Positions 1 through 6,122 of a DNA stretch of 17,170 bases are shown here, in pieces. Within the stretch, counting starts at the first letter, position 1, and every line of letters begins with the position of its first letter. Position numbers and translations under genes: made by a program. Source of the DNA: an uncultured Lachnospiraceae bacterium (GTDB taxonomy: Bacteria > Bacillota > Clostridia > Lachnospirales > Lachnospiraceae); NCBI GenBank assembly GCA_910589195.1, contig CAJUTC010000060.1, forward strand, positions 1 to 17,170, written 5' to 3'. The notes below the pieces were generated by a model that did no database searches, was not told where the DNA came from, and worked only from the letters and a program-made list of their open reading frames with translations.

Positions 1-2
1 GA

Positions 3-221
3 GGCTACAAGATAATGTGCGAAATGAGTGAAAAATGGATGGCGGAAGGAAGAGCGGAAGGGAGGGCAGAGGGAAGAGTAGAAGGAGAAGAAAAGAAAGC
101 AAAAGATGTAGCTATAAGCCTTGCGGACATGGGAATGCCAATAGAGAATATTTCCAAGGTGGTTAAAATGAATATAGCAGTAGTAAAGCAGTGGCTAGAG
201 GGTGCCTCAGTAACAAGATAA
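3..221 (+). CDS. C-terminal tail of Rpn-family nuclease / transposase-like protein (partial)
   Basis: The reading frame is open from the left edge, so the real start lies outside the window. An internal ATG at 15 has no convincing ribosome binding site. The visible 72 or so residues begin GYKIMCEMSEKW, continue into three EGR(A/V)-type repeats and a charged EEKKAKD stretch, and end in a helical segment with a helix-turn-helix-like pattern (ISLADMGMPIENISKVVKMNIAVVKQWLEG). This arrangement is typical of the C-terminus of Rpn (recombination-promoting nuclease, PD-(D/E)XK) proteins, which are common and often multicopy in Lachnospiraceae. The catalytic nuclease domain would be upstream and is not visible, so whether the gene is intact or a remnant cannot be told. 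The family assignment is inference from the tail architecture. Confidence 0.6.
   Translation, partial: GYKIMCEMSEKWMAEGRAEGRAEGRVEGEEKKAKDVAISLADMGMPIENISKVVKMNIAVVKQWLEGASVTR
43..84 (+). repeat. Purine-rich 12-bp coding repeat (EGRA units)
   Basis: Three degenerate 12-bp units encode EGRAEGRAEGRVEG near the C-terminus of the Rpn-like gene. Such units expand and contract by slippage. The repeat lies in the linker between the nuclease core and the terminal helical segment. Confidence 0.6.
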
Positions 222-257
222 AGAGGAGGAAGCGCTGAAACTGTAAGAAATGAATAG

Positions 258-312
258 GCAGGAAGTTAGACGTGGTGGCATGCGCTATCCGTTTCGTGCT
301 TCCTGCTTTTTT
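258..312 (+). terminator. Probable rho-independent terminator of the Rpn-like gene
   Basis: GCAGGAAG (258-265) is exactly complementary to CTTCCTGC (299-306) and is followed directly by a T-rich tract (307-319). The loop is long (33 nt), although parts of it could extend the stem (ACG/CGT). It lies 37 nt after the stop codon of the Rpn-like gene. Confidence 0.6.
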
Positions 313-410
313 CGTTTTTGCCAGAAACATGCTCTCAACTTTCAGCGATAGAAAATGTGATAGAAATGGCTCTTAAAGGCTAAGATGATACCTAAGTAAA
401 ATGGAACCAT

Positions 411-464
411 ATGGCGATGCCATCTGCTGCAGGCAGAGAATCCTACTGTGCCGGATTCTTTTTA
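411..464 (+). terminator. Cluster of three small hairpins ending in a T-run
   Basis: Three hairpins follow one another without gaps: ATGGC/GCCAT (411-415 with 419-423), CTGC/GCAG (424-427 with 433-436) and AGAATCC/GGATTCT (437-443 with 453-459). The last is followed by TTTTT (460-463). The third has the form of an intrinsic terminator. All lie upstream of the best cyuA promoter, so they would end an upstream transcript or act as an attenuator only if transcription starts further left. No known riboswitch class was recognised. The rest of the 222-630 gap holds only the terminator at 258 and the promoters below. Confidence 0.4.
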
Positions 465-545
465 ACTTCTTATTTGATAATTAGCGTACGGTCTATATTA
501 TATCTGGACAGTACTCTGGAATATGTTTTGTTTCCCGTATTTGGC

Positions 546-574
546 TTGACATTTAATATGTTTATTGATATGAT
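546..574 (+). promoter_or_regulatory. Sigma-A promoter for cyuA
   Basis: TTGACA (546-551) and TATGAT (569-574) are separated by 17 bp, close to the vegetative consensus. The start site would be near 581, giving a leader of about 50 nt before the ATG at 631. A second weaker match lies upstream (TTGATA at 474-479, TATTAT at 496-501, 16-bp spacer). Confidence 0.75.
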
Positions 575-630
575 TAATAATATAATTATTAAAGCAAAGT
601 TGGTCAGGAGATTAGGAAGCGGAGGAACCA

Positions 631-1929
631 ATGAAAACACAGTTAGCAAAGAACCTGTATGATAATTATGTAATGATTTTAAAGGATGAGCTGGTGCCTG
701 CATTAGGCTGTACAGAACCTATTGCCATTGCCTATGCGGCGGCTAAGGCAAGGGAAGTGCTGGGACAGATGCCGGAATCTATGGAAATGTGCTGCAGTGG
801 CAACATTATTAAGAATGTAAAAGGCGTTACGGTTCCTAATTCTGGCGGATTAAGGGGAATCGATGTGGCGGCTGTTTTAGGGGTAGTAGGCGGAAATGCA
901 AAAAAAGAGCTGGAGGTGCTGGAACAGGTTACAGAGGCACATATCCAGAAAACCAAGGAGCTGGTTTCCAAGGGATTTTGCCAGTGCACCCTTCAGGAGG
1001 GAGTAGAAAATCTTTACATCGTAGCAAAGGTATTTGCCGGGGAACATAGTGCGGAAGTAACCATTATTAACCGCCATACTCTGATAACTAAAATTGTGAA
1101 GGACGGTCAGGTGGTTTACCAGCATAAAATTAGCGAGAGTGCTTCAGAAAAAGGTGATAAGGCCCTTTTAAATGTTAAGGACATTCTTGCGTTTGCCGAT
1201 ACTGTTGATTTAAACGATGTTGAGGATGTGTTGAAAGAGCAGATTGAAAAGAATACAGCTATTTCCCAGGAAGGCGTGATTCATCCATACGGTGCTCAGA
1301 TTGGGCGTACGCTGTTGGATGTATTTGGAAATGACGTTCGGACAAGGGCTCGTGCTAAGGCAGCCGCCGGCTCTGACGCAAGGATGGGTGGCTGTTCTAT
1401 GCCTGTAGTGATAAATTCTGGAAGCGGCAACCAGGGGATGACCGTATCCCTTCCAGTGATTGAATATGCAAAAGAGTACGAGGCTACAAAGGAACAGTTG
1501 TACCGGTCTTTAATTGTAGCCAATTTAATTTCCATCCACCAAAAGAAATACATAGGTAGTTTATCAGCTTACTGCGGAGCTGTCAGCGCTGCCTGCGGAG
1601 CTGGAGCTGCCATCACATACTTAAGAGGCGGAAGCTACGAGGAAGTAGGCCTTACCATTATTAATACCATTGGAAATGTAGGAGGGATCGTCTGCGACGG
1701 CGCCAAATCTTCCTGTGCAGCCAAGATTGCTTCAGCTGTAGACGCGGCGATCCTGGCTCACTACATGGCCATGAAGCATGTATCTTTTCAACCAGGAGAA
1801 GGAATCGTACAGGGAGATTTGGAAGCTACGATTAAGAGTATGGGGTATATCGGGCGTGTTGGCATGAAGCTAACCGATACTGAAATTTTAAATATTATGA
1901 TTGATCGGGTTGATGTGGATAAGATGTGA
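631..1929 (+). CDS. cyuA: L-cysteine desulfidase / serine dehydratase alpha-like protein (CyuA/YhaM family)
   Basis: This 432-residue protein matches the length and character of the UPF0597/YhaM (CyuA) family, Fe-S enzymes that release sulfide, ammonia and pyruvate from L-cysteine in the cytosol; family members share a fold with L-serine dehydratase alpha chains. Visible marks are the N-terminal ALGCTEP motif (Cys27), the MGGCSMPVVINSGSGNQG segment around residue 255, and a cysteine-rich C-terminal half (Cys315, Cys322, Cys355 in CDGAK, Cys362) that probably supplies the cluster ligands with Cys27. The start is set by GGAGGA at 621-626, 4 nt before the ATG. The gene appears monocistronic: it has its own promoter and no co-directional gene follows. 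No cysteine permease or CyuR-type regulator is adjacent, so the physiological substrate (cysteine or serine) is inferred from family only. Confidence 0.8.
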   Translation: MKTQLAKNLYDNYVMILKDELVPALGCTEPIAIAYAAAKAREVLGQMPESMEMCCSGNIIKNVKGVTVPNSGGLRGIDVAAVLGVVGGNAKKELEVLEQVTEAHIQKTKELVSKGFCQCTLQEGVENLYIVAKVFAGEHSAEVTIINRHTLITKIVKDGQVVYQHKISESASEKGDKALLNVKDILAFADTVDLNDVEDVLKEQIEKNTAISQEGVIHPYGAQIGRTLLDVFGNDVRTRARAKAAAGSDARMGGCSMPVVINSGSGNQGMTVSLPVIEYAKEYEATKEQLYRSLIVANLISIHQKKYIGSLSAYCGAVSAACGAGAAITYLRGGSYEEVGLTIINTIGNVGGIVCDGAKSSCAAKIASAVDAAILAHYMAMKHVSFQPGEGIVQGDLEATIKSMGYIGRVGMKLTDTEILNIMIDRVDVDKM

Positions 1930-2050
1930 ACGTAAGTAAGTTAACATATTAAAATGGGAACAAATAATGCTGACAGAAATAGACAAGATAAACTTAAGAA
2001 AATCCCAAATAGCCTATGAAATAAGCTGACAGGAAGGGGCAAATCTATTT

Positions 2051-2175
2051 AGCGCTGCCCAATAAGTTTAGGCGTCAAAAGTGCTTTCAGCGCAGCACTC
2101 ATGCCAGAGATGGTTGCGGTAAGCGAGCTTGTATGCCAATATCTGGTATGAAGTTGGGGAATCGAGCTTTTTTGA
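2051..2175 (+). ncRNA. Candidate structured RNA with nested helices and a possible pseudoknot
   Basis: The 327-nt gap after cyuA contains no credible gene, but 2051-2175 has dense complementarity. P1 is CCCAA (2058-2062) with TTGGG (2154-2158). P2 is AGTGCT (2080-2085) with AGCACT (2094-2099). P3 is CATGCCAGA (2100-2108) with TCTGGTATG (2142-2150), nine pairs including one G-U that exists only in the plus-strand RNA. GCGCTG (2052-2057) is also complementary to the P2 loop CAGCGC (2088-2093), a possible pseudoknot. P2 and P3 abut with no spacer, and a run of six Ts (2168-2173) follows. The next gene is on the opposite strand, so a riboswitch role is unlikely; a free-standing small RNA or 3'-UTR element is possible. 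No known RNA family was recognised. Confidence 0.45.
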
Positions 2176-2194
2176 TACCTGAATCCGAATAAAT

Positions 2195-2237
2195 AAAACC
2201 GCGGAAAATTCCTGGTTCAGGAAAATCCGCGGTTTTT
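2195..2237. terminator. Bidirectional terminator between cyuA and the CW-repeat gene
   Basis: AAAACCGCGGA (2195-2205) is perfectly complementary to TCCGCGGTTTT (2226-2236). An inner helix TTCCTG/CAGGAA (2209-2214 with 2218-2223) sits inside it. T-tracts occur on both strands, so it can end cyuA/RNA transcripts from the left and the CW-repeat gene from the right. Confidence 0.9.
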
Positions 2238-2256
2238 CAATAATGATTATACCTGA

Positions 2257-2586
2257 TTATTGTACCCAAATGCCGTCAGCACCTACCCAATTGCCGTCAG
2301 GGGTCTGGCCGTTTTTCCACATGGCTCCGGTATTCTCATCAAAATAATACCAGTTGTTTTGAATCATCTTCCATCCCGTTACCATATAACCACGTCCGGT
2401 AAAATAGTAGGTATATCCATTAGCGTCATCCCAGAACGTATCGGTCAGATAGGAACCGTCATCTTTTAAATACCACCAGCCTATTGAATCCTGCCGCCAC
2501 TCTCCCGCAAAGCTTGTTAAAGCGCTTCCCAGCGCCATTGCCGCTGCCAAACCTAAGGCTGCCAGCCGTTTCTTGTTTCGTTTCAT
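2257..2586 (-). CDS. Small secreted CW-repeat (choline-binding-like) protein
   Basis: The 109-residue product starts with a clear signal peptide: basic MKRNKKR, a hydrophobic stretch to about residue 23, and a probable cleavage site after TSFA (residue 27). The mature ~82 residues are almost entirely aromatic/glycine repeats of the cell-wall-binding (CW_1, glucan/choline-binding) type: GWWYLKDDGSYL, GYTYYFTGRGYMVTGW and NNWYYFDENTGAMWKNGQ. There is no enzymatic domain, so it is a stand-alone binding module, either a surface-attached adaptor or a fragment-like relative of larger repeat proteins. The start has GGAGA about 8 nt upstream on the minus strand. It has its own promoter with a leader of almost 190 nt. 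The ligand (teichoic acid, glucan or other) cannot be told from sequence. Confidence 0.75.
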   Translation of the reverse strand: MKRNKKRLAALGLAAAMALGSALTSFAGEWRQDSIGWWYLKDDGSYLTDTFWDDANGYTYYFTGRGYMVTGWKMIQNNWYYFDENTGAMWKNGQTPDGNWVGADGIWVQ

Positions 2587-2634
2587 ACGCTTCTCCTTTC
2601 AAAATCCCATTTGTGGATTCCTATATCACGATAA

Positions 2635-2668
2635 GGAACCGTCATAAATTGCTGCTTTATGAGGTTCC
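2635..2668 (-). promoter_or_regulatory. Leader hairpin upstream of the CW-repeat gene
   Basis: GGAACC (2635-2640) pairs with GGTTCC (2663-2668), and TCATAAA (2642-2648) pairs with TTTATGA (2656-2662). The only flaw is a single unpaired G at 2641, giving 13 base pairs around a 7-nt loop. It lies within the predicted leader, about 50 nt before the start codon. It lacks a T-run on either side, so it is more likely an RNA stability or regulatory hairpin, or a protein-binding palindrome, than a terminator. Confidence 0.5.
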
Positions 2669-2780
2669 AGTGCTGATTTTTGCAATGTAGCAACATAAAA
2701 TCTACCATACAAAAACCATGGATATCCCTTAGATGGGTTACAGAAAATGGCAACATAGTCTGCCGATTCCCCTTTCCTAT

Positions 2781-2809
2781 AGTTTAAAATTTTTGGAATA
2801 AGTTGTCAA
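2781..2809 (-). promoter_or_regulatory. Promoter for the CW-repeat gene
   Basis: Read on the minus strand, TTGACA (2809-2804) is followed after 17 bp by TAAACT (2786-2781). The start site would be near 2774, leaving a leader of roughly 190 nt. The -35 box begins just after the stop codon of the GntR gene, so the CW-repeat gene is probably transcribed separately from it. Confidence 0.55.
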
Positions 2810-2812
2810 GTA

Positions 2813-3439
2813 TTACATGCATCCAAATTCTTTTAAGTCCAGCTCCAGAAAGCGGAGCGCCCCATCCATATCCTGACTGCGAATGCAAGAAAGGATTTGC
2901 TTATGGTAGCGCATATCAATGGGGGAACAGATATGGTTCCAACGGTTCCAGTAGGTCTGGGCATAGGCCCGTTTTAAGATATCCATAGAGCGCAAAAGCT
3001 CATGGTGGGCATAATCATTTCCGGAACAGGAAATCAGCCTTAAGTGGAACTGGGTGTTATGTTCCCAGTGGAGCCACAAATCATGGCAGGAGGTATTGCA
3101 AAGTTCGTCAAGCTGCGCCAGCTCGTCCAACTGGTTTGGGGAGATTCTTGTAAAGGAATCTTTTAAAAAACCACCTTCCAGATGAAAGCGATAGCGGAGA
3201 ATCTGAGCAGCGTCTTCACTGGTTAAACGCACCACTTCATAGCCATAGCGGGGGATATTATGCAGAACCCCTTCATTGCACAAGGCTAACAGCGCTTCCC
3301 GAATAGGAGCTTTGCTGAATCCAAATTTTTCTACCAGCTCCTGCTCATTAATAATCTGGTTTGCTTTATATTCACCTCGGATAATTCCGTCTAAAGTTTC
3401 TTGATAAACAATTGATTTTAAACTGCTTTTTTGCTTCAT
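2813..3439 (-). CDS. GntR-family transcriptional regulator, FCD subfamily
   Basis: The 208-residue protein has the two-domain layout of FadR-type GntR regulators. A winged helix occupies about residues 8-70, with recognition-helix signature FGFSKAPIREALLALCNEGVL and the wing IPRYGYEVV. A helical FCD ligand-binding domain spans about 76-204. Its motif NTQFHLRLISCSGN places Asn128 and His132, and YHKQIL places His179, at the usual metal/ligand positions; the family's third His is not obvious. Such regulators usually sense small organic acids. The gene is divergent from the thioesterase operon with a shared 225-nt intergenic region, so control of that operon or of itself is plausible but unproven. 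The ribosome binding site (AAAGGATGGGA) is rather far from the ATG. Confidence 0.85.
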   Translation of the reverse strand: MKQKSSLKSIVYQETLDGIIRGEYKANQIINEQELVEKFGFSKAPIREALLALCNEGVLHNIPRYGYEVVRLTSEDAAQILRYRFHLEGGFLKDSFTRISPNQLDELAQLDELCNTSCHDLWLHWEHNTQFHLRLISCSGNDYAHHELLRSMDILKRAYAQTYWNRWNHICSPIDMRYHKQILSCIRSQDMDGALRFLELDLKEFGCM

Positions 3440-3564
3440 ATGGCAATTCCCATCCTTTGTGTCGCATTCCTTTTTGTGGCATTAGAACGGTGTGTCCTCT
3501 TGCCTGTTTAGGGTATCATAACAAAAAAAGGAAAGAAAGTAAAGGTTTCTGGTTATATCTTATC

Positions 3565-3593
3565 TGGACAAGCGGGCTGGAATCATATATAAT
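3565..3593 (+). promoter_or_regulatory. Promoter for the thioesterase-cvfB-methyltransferase operon
   Basis: TGGACA (3565-3570) and TATAAT (3588-3593) are separated by 17 bp. The start site would be near 3600, giving a leader of about 65 nt that includes the hairpin at 3612-3647. Confidence 0.75.
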
Positions 3594-3611
3594 GATAATG
3601 TTTTAATGAAT

Positions 3612-3647
3612 AATCCGGCCAAATTGAAAAAGAATACAGGCCGGATT
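3612..3647 (+). promoter_or_regulatory. Leader hairpin in the thioesterase 5' UTR
   Basis: AATCCGGCC (3612-3620) is a perfect 9-bp match to GGCCGGATT (3639-3647) with an 18-nt A-rich loop. It lies between the predicted start site and the ribosome binding site. Only three Ts follow, so as a terminator it would be weak; it could be an attenuator, an mRNA-stabilising hairpin or an operator for the divergent GntR regulator. Confidence 0.5.
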
Positions 3648-3664
3648 TAAGAGAGTGTGAGGAT

Positions 3665-4396
3665 ATGTATCAGTTTAACAGCCGGATCCGATACAGTGAA
3701 ATCGGGGAAGACGGTCGATTGACCTTGACCGGCATTATTAACTACTTTCAGGATTGCAGCACATTTCAGTCAGAAGACTGTGGAGTGGGAATCCGGTATT
3801 TGGAGGGAAAGAAAAAAGCCTGGATGCTTTCATCGTGGCGGATTTTTATCAACCATTATCCAGAGTTCGGTGAGGAAATCACAGTAGGGACATGGCCCTG
3901 GGGAAATAAGGGGATTTATGGATTCCGTAATTTCGTAATGGAAGACCGATTTGGCAATCGGTTTGTGGAGGCGGATTCTGTGTGGTTTTTAATGAATCTG
4001 GAAACTGGATTGCCATGTCGGGTAATGCAGGAAGATGTGGCTGCTTATGGGCCGCCAGGCAGCCCGCTCCCCATGGAACCGGTTACTGGGAAAATACGCC
4101 TTCCTGCCAGTTGTCAGGAGGGCAGTCCGATTATTGTCGGCGCCCATCATATTGATACAAACCATCACGTGAATAATGCGCAATATGTAGAATTTGCCAG
4201 AGAAGCGGCTTGTAGCTGCCGTCCCATTGGCCAGCTTCGTGTGGAGTATAAGAAGGCGGCTGCATTAGGCGATTCCATTTATCCAAAAATCGGCAGAGAA
4301 GACGGAGCAATTACCGTTGCCCTTTTAAACCGTCAGGGCGAGCTATATGCGGTTGTGTGGATGAAAGAGGAGCCAGGAAAGGAAAAGAATGATTGA
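3665..4396 (+). CDS. Acyl-ACP thioesterase (FatA/FatB-like, double hotdog)
   Basis: The 243-residue protein fits bacterial acyl-ACP thioesterases, which release free fatty acids from acyl carrier protein in the cytosol. The N-terminal hotdog (about 1-130) shows IRYSEIGEDGRLTLTGIINYFQDCST and a WxxSSWRIFI strand. The second hotdog carries the catalytic-helix motif HIDTNHHVNNAQYVEF, with Asp164, Asn166 and His168 at the positions used by plant FatB enzymes. The segment aligning with the plant RREC box reads YKKAAALGD, so the plant Glu/Cys there is absent. The ATG has a GTGAGGA-type ribosome binding site close by. It is the first gene of a tight operon and overlaps cvfB by 8 nt. Confidence 0.85.
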   Translation: MYQFNSRIRYSEIGEDGRLTLTGIINYFQDCSTFQSEDCGVGIRYLEGKKKAWMLSSWRIFINHYPEFGEEITVGTWPWGNKGIYGFRNFVMEDRFGNRFVEADSVWFLMNLETGLPCRVMQEDVAAYGPPGSPLPMEPVTGKIRLPASCQEGSPIIVGAHHIDTNHHVNNAQYVEFAREAACSCRPIGQLRVEYKKAAALGDSIYPKIGREDGAITVALLNRQGELYAVVWMKEEPGKEKND

Positions 4397-5222
4397 ATTA
4401 GGAAAAGTACAGGAGCTGATAGTAGTCCGGATGAAAGAATTCGGAGTATACTTAAGCGAAAATACAGAAAGCGAGGCCAGCGTGCTGCTTCCCAAAAAGC
4501 AGGTTCCTCAGGGAACGGGCATAGGGGATCGCCTGACTGTATTTATCTATAAGGATTCAGAAGACCGTCTGATTGCGACAACGGGAAAGCCCAGGTTGGA
4601 AGTAGGACAGTGCGGGGTTTTGGAAGTAAAGGATGTTTCTAAAATCGGCGCGTTTCTGGATATGGGTCTGGAAAAGGATCTGCTGCTTCCTTTTAAAGAA
4701 CAAAGCCATCCTGTCCGGAAAGGGGAGCCGTGTCTGGTGGCCTTGTATGTGGATAAAAGCCAGAGGCTGGCTGCCACTATGAAAGTATATAATTATATGA
4801 GCAATCAGTCACCATACCATCAAGATGATGAAGTTTCTGGAAGGATTTATGAACTGAATGAAAATCTGGGGGCATTTGTAGCTGTAGATTATAAATATTA
4901 TGGCTTGATTCCCAAAAAAGAACTGTTTGAAGATTACCGGGAGGGAGATGAAGTCCTGTGCCGTGTAACAAAGGTGCGCGGCGATGGAAAGCTGGATTTA
5001 AGCCCCAGAAAAAAAGCCCATATCCAGATGAATACGGATGTGGAGCGGGTGATGAAGGTAATAGAAGAATTTGAAGGCGTCCTGCCCTTTAATGATAAGG
5101 CCAGCCCAGAGGTAATAAAAAGAGAATTCTGCATGAGCAAAAATGCGTTTAAGCGGGCCGTAGGGCGGCTTTTAAAAGAAGGCAGGATACGGATAACAGA
5201 AAAAACCATTGAGCGGTTATAA
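4389..5222 (+). CDS. cvfB: CvfB/YitL-family S1 RNA-binding protein
   Basis: At 277 residues it matches the usual size of CvfB, a cytosolic RNA-binding protein implicated in post-transcriptional and virulence-gene control in staphylococci. Three S1-like beta-barrel modules can be traced: about residues 1-67 (LGKVQELIVVRMKEFGVYL), 70-133 (GVLEVKDVSKIGAFLDMGLEKDLLLPF) and 143-208 (VSGRIYELNENLGAFVAVDYKYYGLIPKKEL, ending LDLSPR). The C-terminal winged helix is about 212-277 (DKASPEVIKREFCMSKNAFKRAVGRLLKEGRI). The ATG lies inside the end of the thioesterase gene (8-nt overlap), with AGGAAAGGAA just upstream, indicating translational coupling. Family assignment is confident; its RNA targets here are unknown. 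Confidence 0.9.
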   Translation: MIELGKVQELIVVRMKEFGVYLSENTESEASVLLPKKQVPQGTGIGDRLTVFIYKDSEDRLIATTGKPRLEVGQCGVLEVKDVSKIGAFLDMGLEKDLLLPFKEQSHPVRKGEPCLVALYVDKSQRLAATMKVYNYMSNQSPYHQDDEVSGRIYELNENLGAFVAVDYKYYGLIPKKELFEDYREGDEVLCRVTKVRGDGKLDLSPRKKAHIQMNTDVERVMKVIEEFEGVLPFNDKASPEVIKREFCMSKNAFKRAVGRLLKEGRIRITEKTIERL

Positions 5223-5237
5223 GTTTAGGAGGAAGAA

Positions 5238-5822
5238 GTGGACCCGATAGATTATTATAATAAGTACGCAGCGAATGTTTTTGAAAGCACAGTAGAGCTA
5301 GACACGGAAGATACGATCCGAGAATTCCTAGACCTGTTAGAGGAAGGGGATACCATCCTGGATTTGGGATGTGGTTCCGGGCGTGACAGCCGTATCTTTT
5401 ATGATCTGGGCTATGATGTAACGCCCCTTGATGGCGCGGAAGAAATGTGCAGGCTTGCGGAGGTACATACTGGTCTGGATGTGCTGCAGATGACCTATGA
5501 GGAAATGGAATTTGACGGTGCCTTTGATGGAGTATGGGCATACCAGTCCCTGATTCATATTCCAAAAGAAGAGCTTCCTGGTATTTTTAAACGGATAGCA
5601 AAAGCTTTGGAAGAAGATGGCATTTTCTTTCTGTCCATGAAATTGGGGGATTCTGATGGTTTCAGAGGAGAGCGGTATTTTAACGCATTTTCAGAAAAAG
5701 AGCTGTGTTCCTTATTAGAGGCAGACGGATATTTTAAAGTTGAAAAGGAATGGGTAGCCAAAGATACAAGAGCCAATCATCCTGACAGCCGTTTCATCCA
5801 TCTGTTGGCCAGAAAAAAATAA
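5238..5822 (+). CDS. Class I SAM-dependent methyltransferase
   Basis: This 194-residue cytosolic protein has the Rossmann-type methyltransferase fold. Motif I reads ILDLGCGSGRDS (residues 40-51), the acidic end of strand 2 is Asp65 in TPLDGAEEM, motif IV is FDGVWAYQSLIHIP (about 96-109), and later strands read DGIFFLSMKLGD. The substrate-binding part is short and the methyl acceptor cannot be predicted. The start is GTG at 5238, chosen because TAGGAGGA ends 5 nt before it and the reading continues in the usual MDPIDYYNKYA form. It lies 15 nt after cvfB and is the last gene of the operon, followed by a terminator. Confidence 0.85.
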   Translation: MDPIDYYNKYAANVFESTVELDTEDTIREFLDLLEEGDTILDLGCGSGRDSRIFYDLGYDVTPLDGAEEMCRLAEVHTGLDVLQMTYEEMEFDGAFDGVWAYQSLIHIPKEELPGIFKRIAKALEEDGIFFLSMKLGDSDGFRGERYFNAFSEKELCSLLEADGYFKVEKEWVAKDTRANHPDSRFIHLLARKK

Positions 5823-5847
5823 AAGAGGAATGGGATTCCATCATTAT

Positions 5848-5880
5848 AAGGCGGTCGGTACAATGGCTGCCTTTTTTCTT
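5848..5880 (+). terminator. Terminator of the thioesterase operon
   Basis: AAGGCGGTC (5848-5856) pairs with GGCTGCCTT (5865-5873), allowing two G-U pairs, around an 8-nt loop. A run of Ts (5872-5877) follows. It lies 26 nt after the methyltransferase stop codon. Confidence 0.8.
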
Positions 5881-5901
5881 TTCGGATAGTATGCTGGACT
5901 A

Positions 5902-6040
5902 CTGGAAAAGATAGGAGCAGGACTATTTTGATAACTGAACAAAAGATAGAAGCAGATTCTATTTTGTATCTGAACAAGAGATAGGGGCAGGTTCTATTTT
6001 GCGTCTGGATAAAAAATAGGAACAGATTTCATCTTGGATT
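5902..6040 (+). repeat. Tandem array of about four degenerate ~35-bp repeats
   Basis: Units begin with CTG(G/A)A and lie at 5902-5934 (33 bp), 5935-5969 (35 bp), 5970-6004 (35 bp) and 6005 to about 6040. The shared core is close to ATAGGAGCAG(A/G)TTCTATTTTG. Unit 2 holds an exact inverted repeat ATAGAA/TTCTAT around a 5-nt spacer (5945-5961); unit 3 keeps the pairing by G-U changes; units 1 and 4 are more decayed. The unit length is not a multiple of three and all frames are interrupted, so it does not encode protein repeats. It fills the gap between the methyltransferase terminator and the yitT-like gene, just upstream of the latter's probable promoter. Confidence 0.75.
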
Positions 6041-6090
6041 TGGCATCGGACAAAAAGCATTTCAAAAAATCAGGCAGAATGAAACTTTGG

Positions 6091-6103
6091 TGATATATAA
6101 AAT
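6091..6103 (+). promoter_or_regulatory. Possible extended -10 promoter for the yitT-like gene
   Basis: TGATATATAAAAT reads as an extended -10 (TGnTATATA at 6091-6099) with no good -35 box. A start near 6106 would give a very short leader before the AAGGAGGAG at 6108-6116. The tandem repeats lie immediately upstream. Confidence 0.35.
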
Positions 6104-6122
6104 TTTAAGGAGGAGAACAAGC

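Noticed and set aside
411..662. An 83-codon open frame on the plus strand ahead of cyuA
   Set aside because: It overlaps the cyuA promoter, ribosome binding site and first codons, has no ribosome binding site of its own, and starts inside the hairpin cluster.
2053..2152. Short open frames on both strands in the candidate RNA region
   Set aside because: They lack start codons with ribosome binding sites and are about 30 codons long. The pairing pattern explains the region better, though a decayed gene cannot be fully excluded.
2689..2756. GCAACAT motif shared between the CW-repeat leader (two copies) and the ltaE upstream palindrome
   Set aside because: A 7-mer is expected about twice by chance on both strands of a window this size, so the sharing is not evidence of a regulon.
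5902..6040. Tandem repeats as a CRISPR array
   Set aside because: The units are contiguous with no unique spacers, are degenerate, and no cas genes are nearby.
6087..6122. Upstream ATG extending the YitT-like protein by 12 residues
   Set aside because: The AAGGAGGAG ribosome binding site lies downstream of it and is ideally placed for the ATG at 6123.
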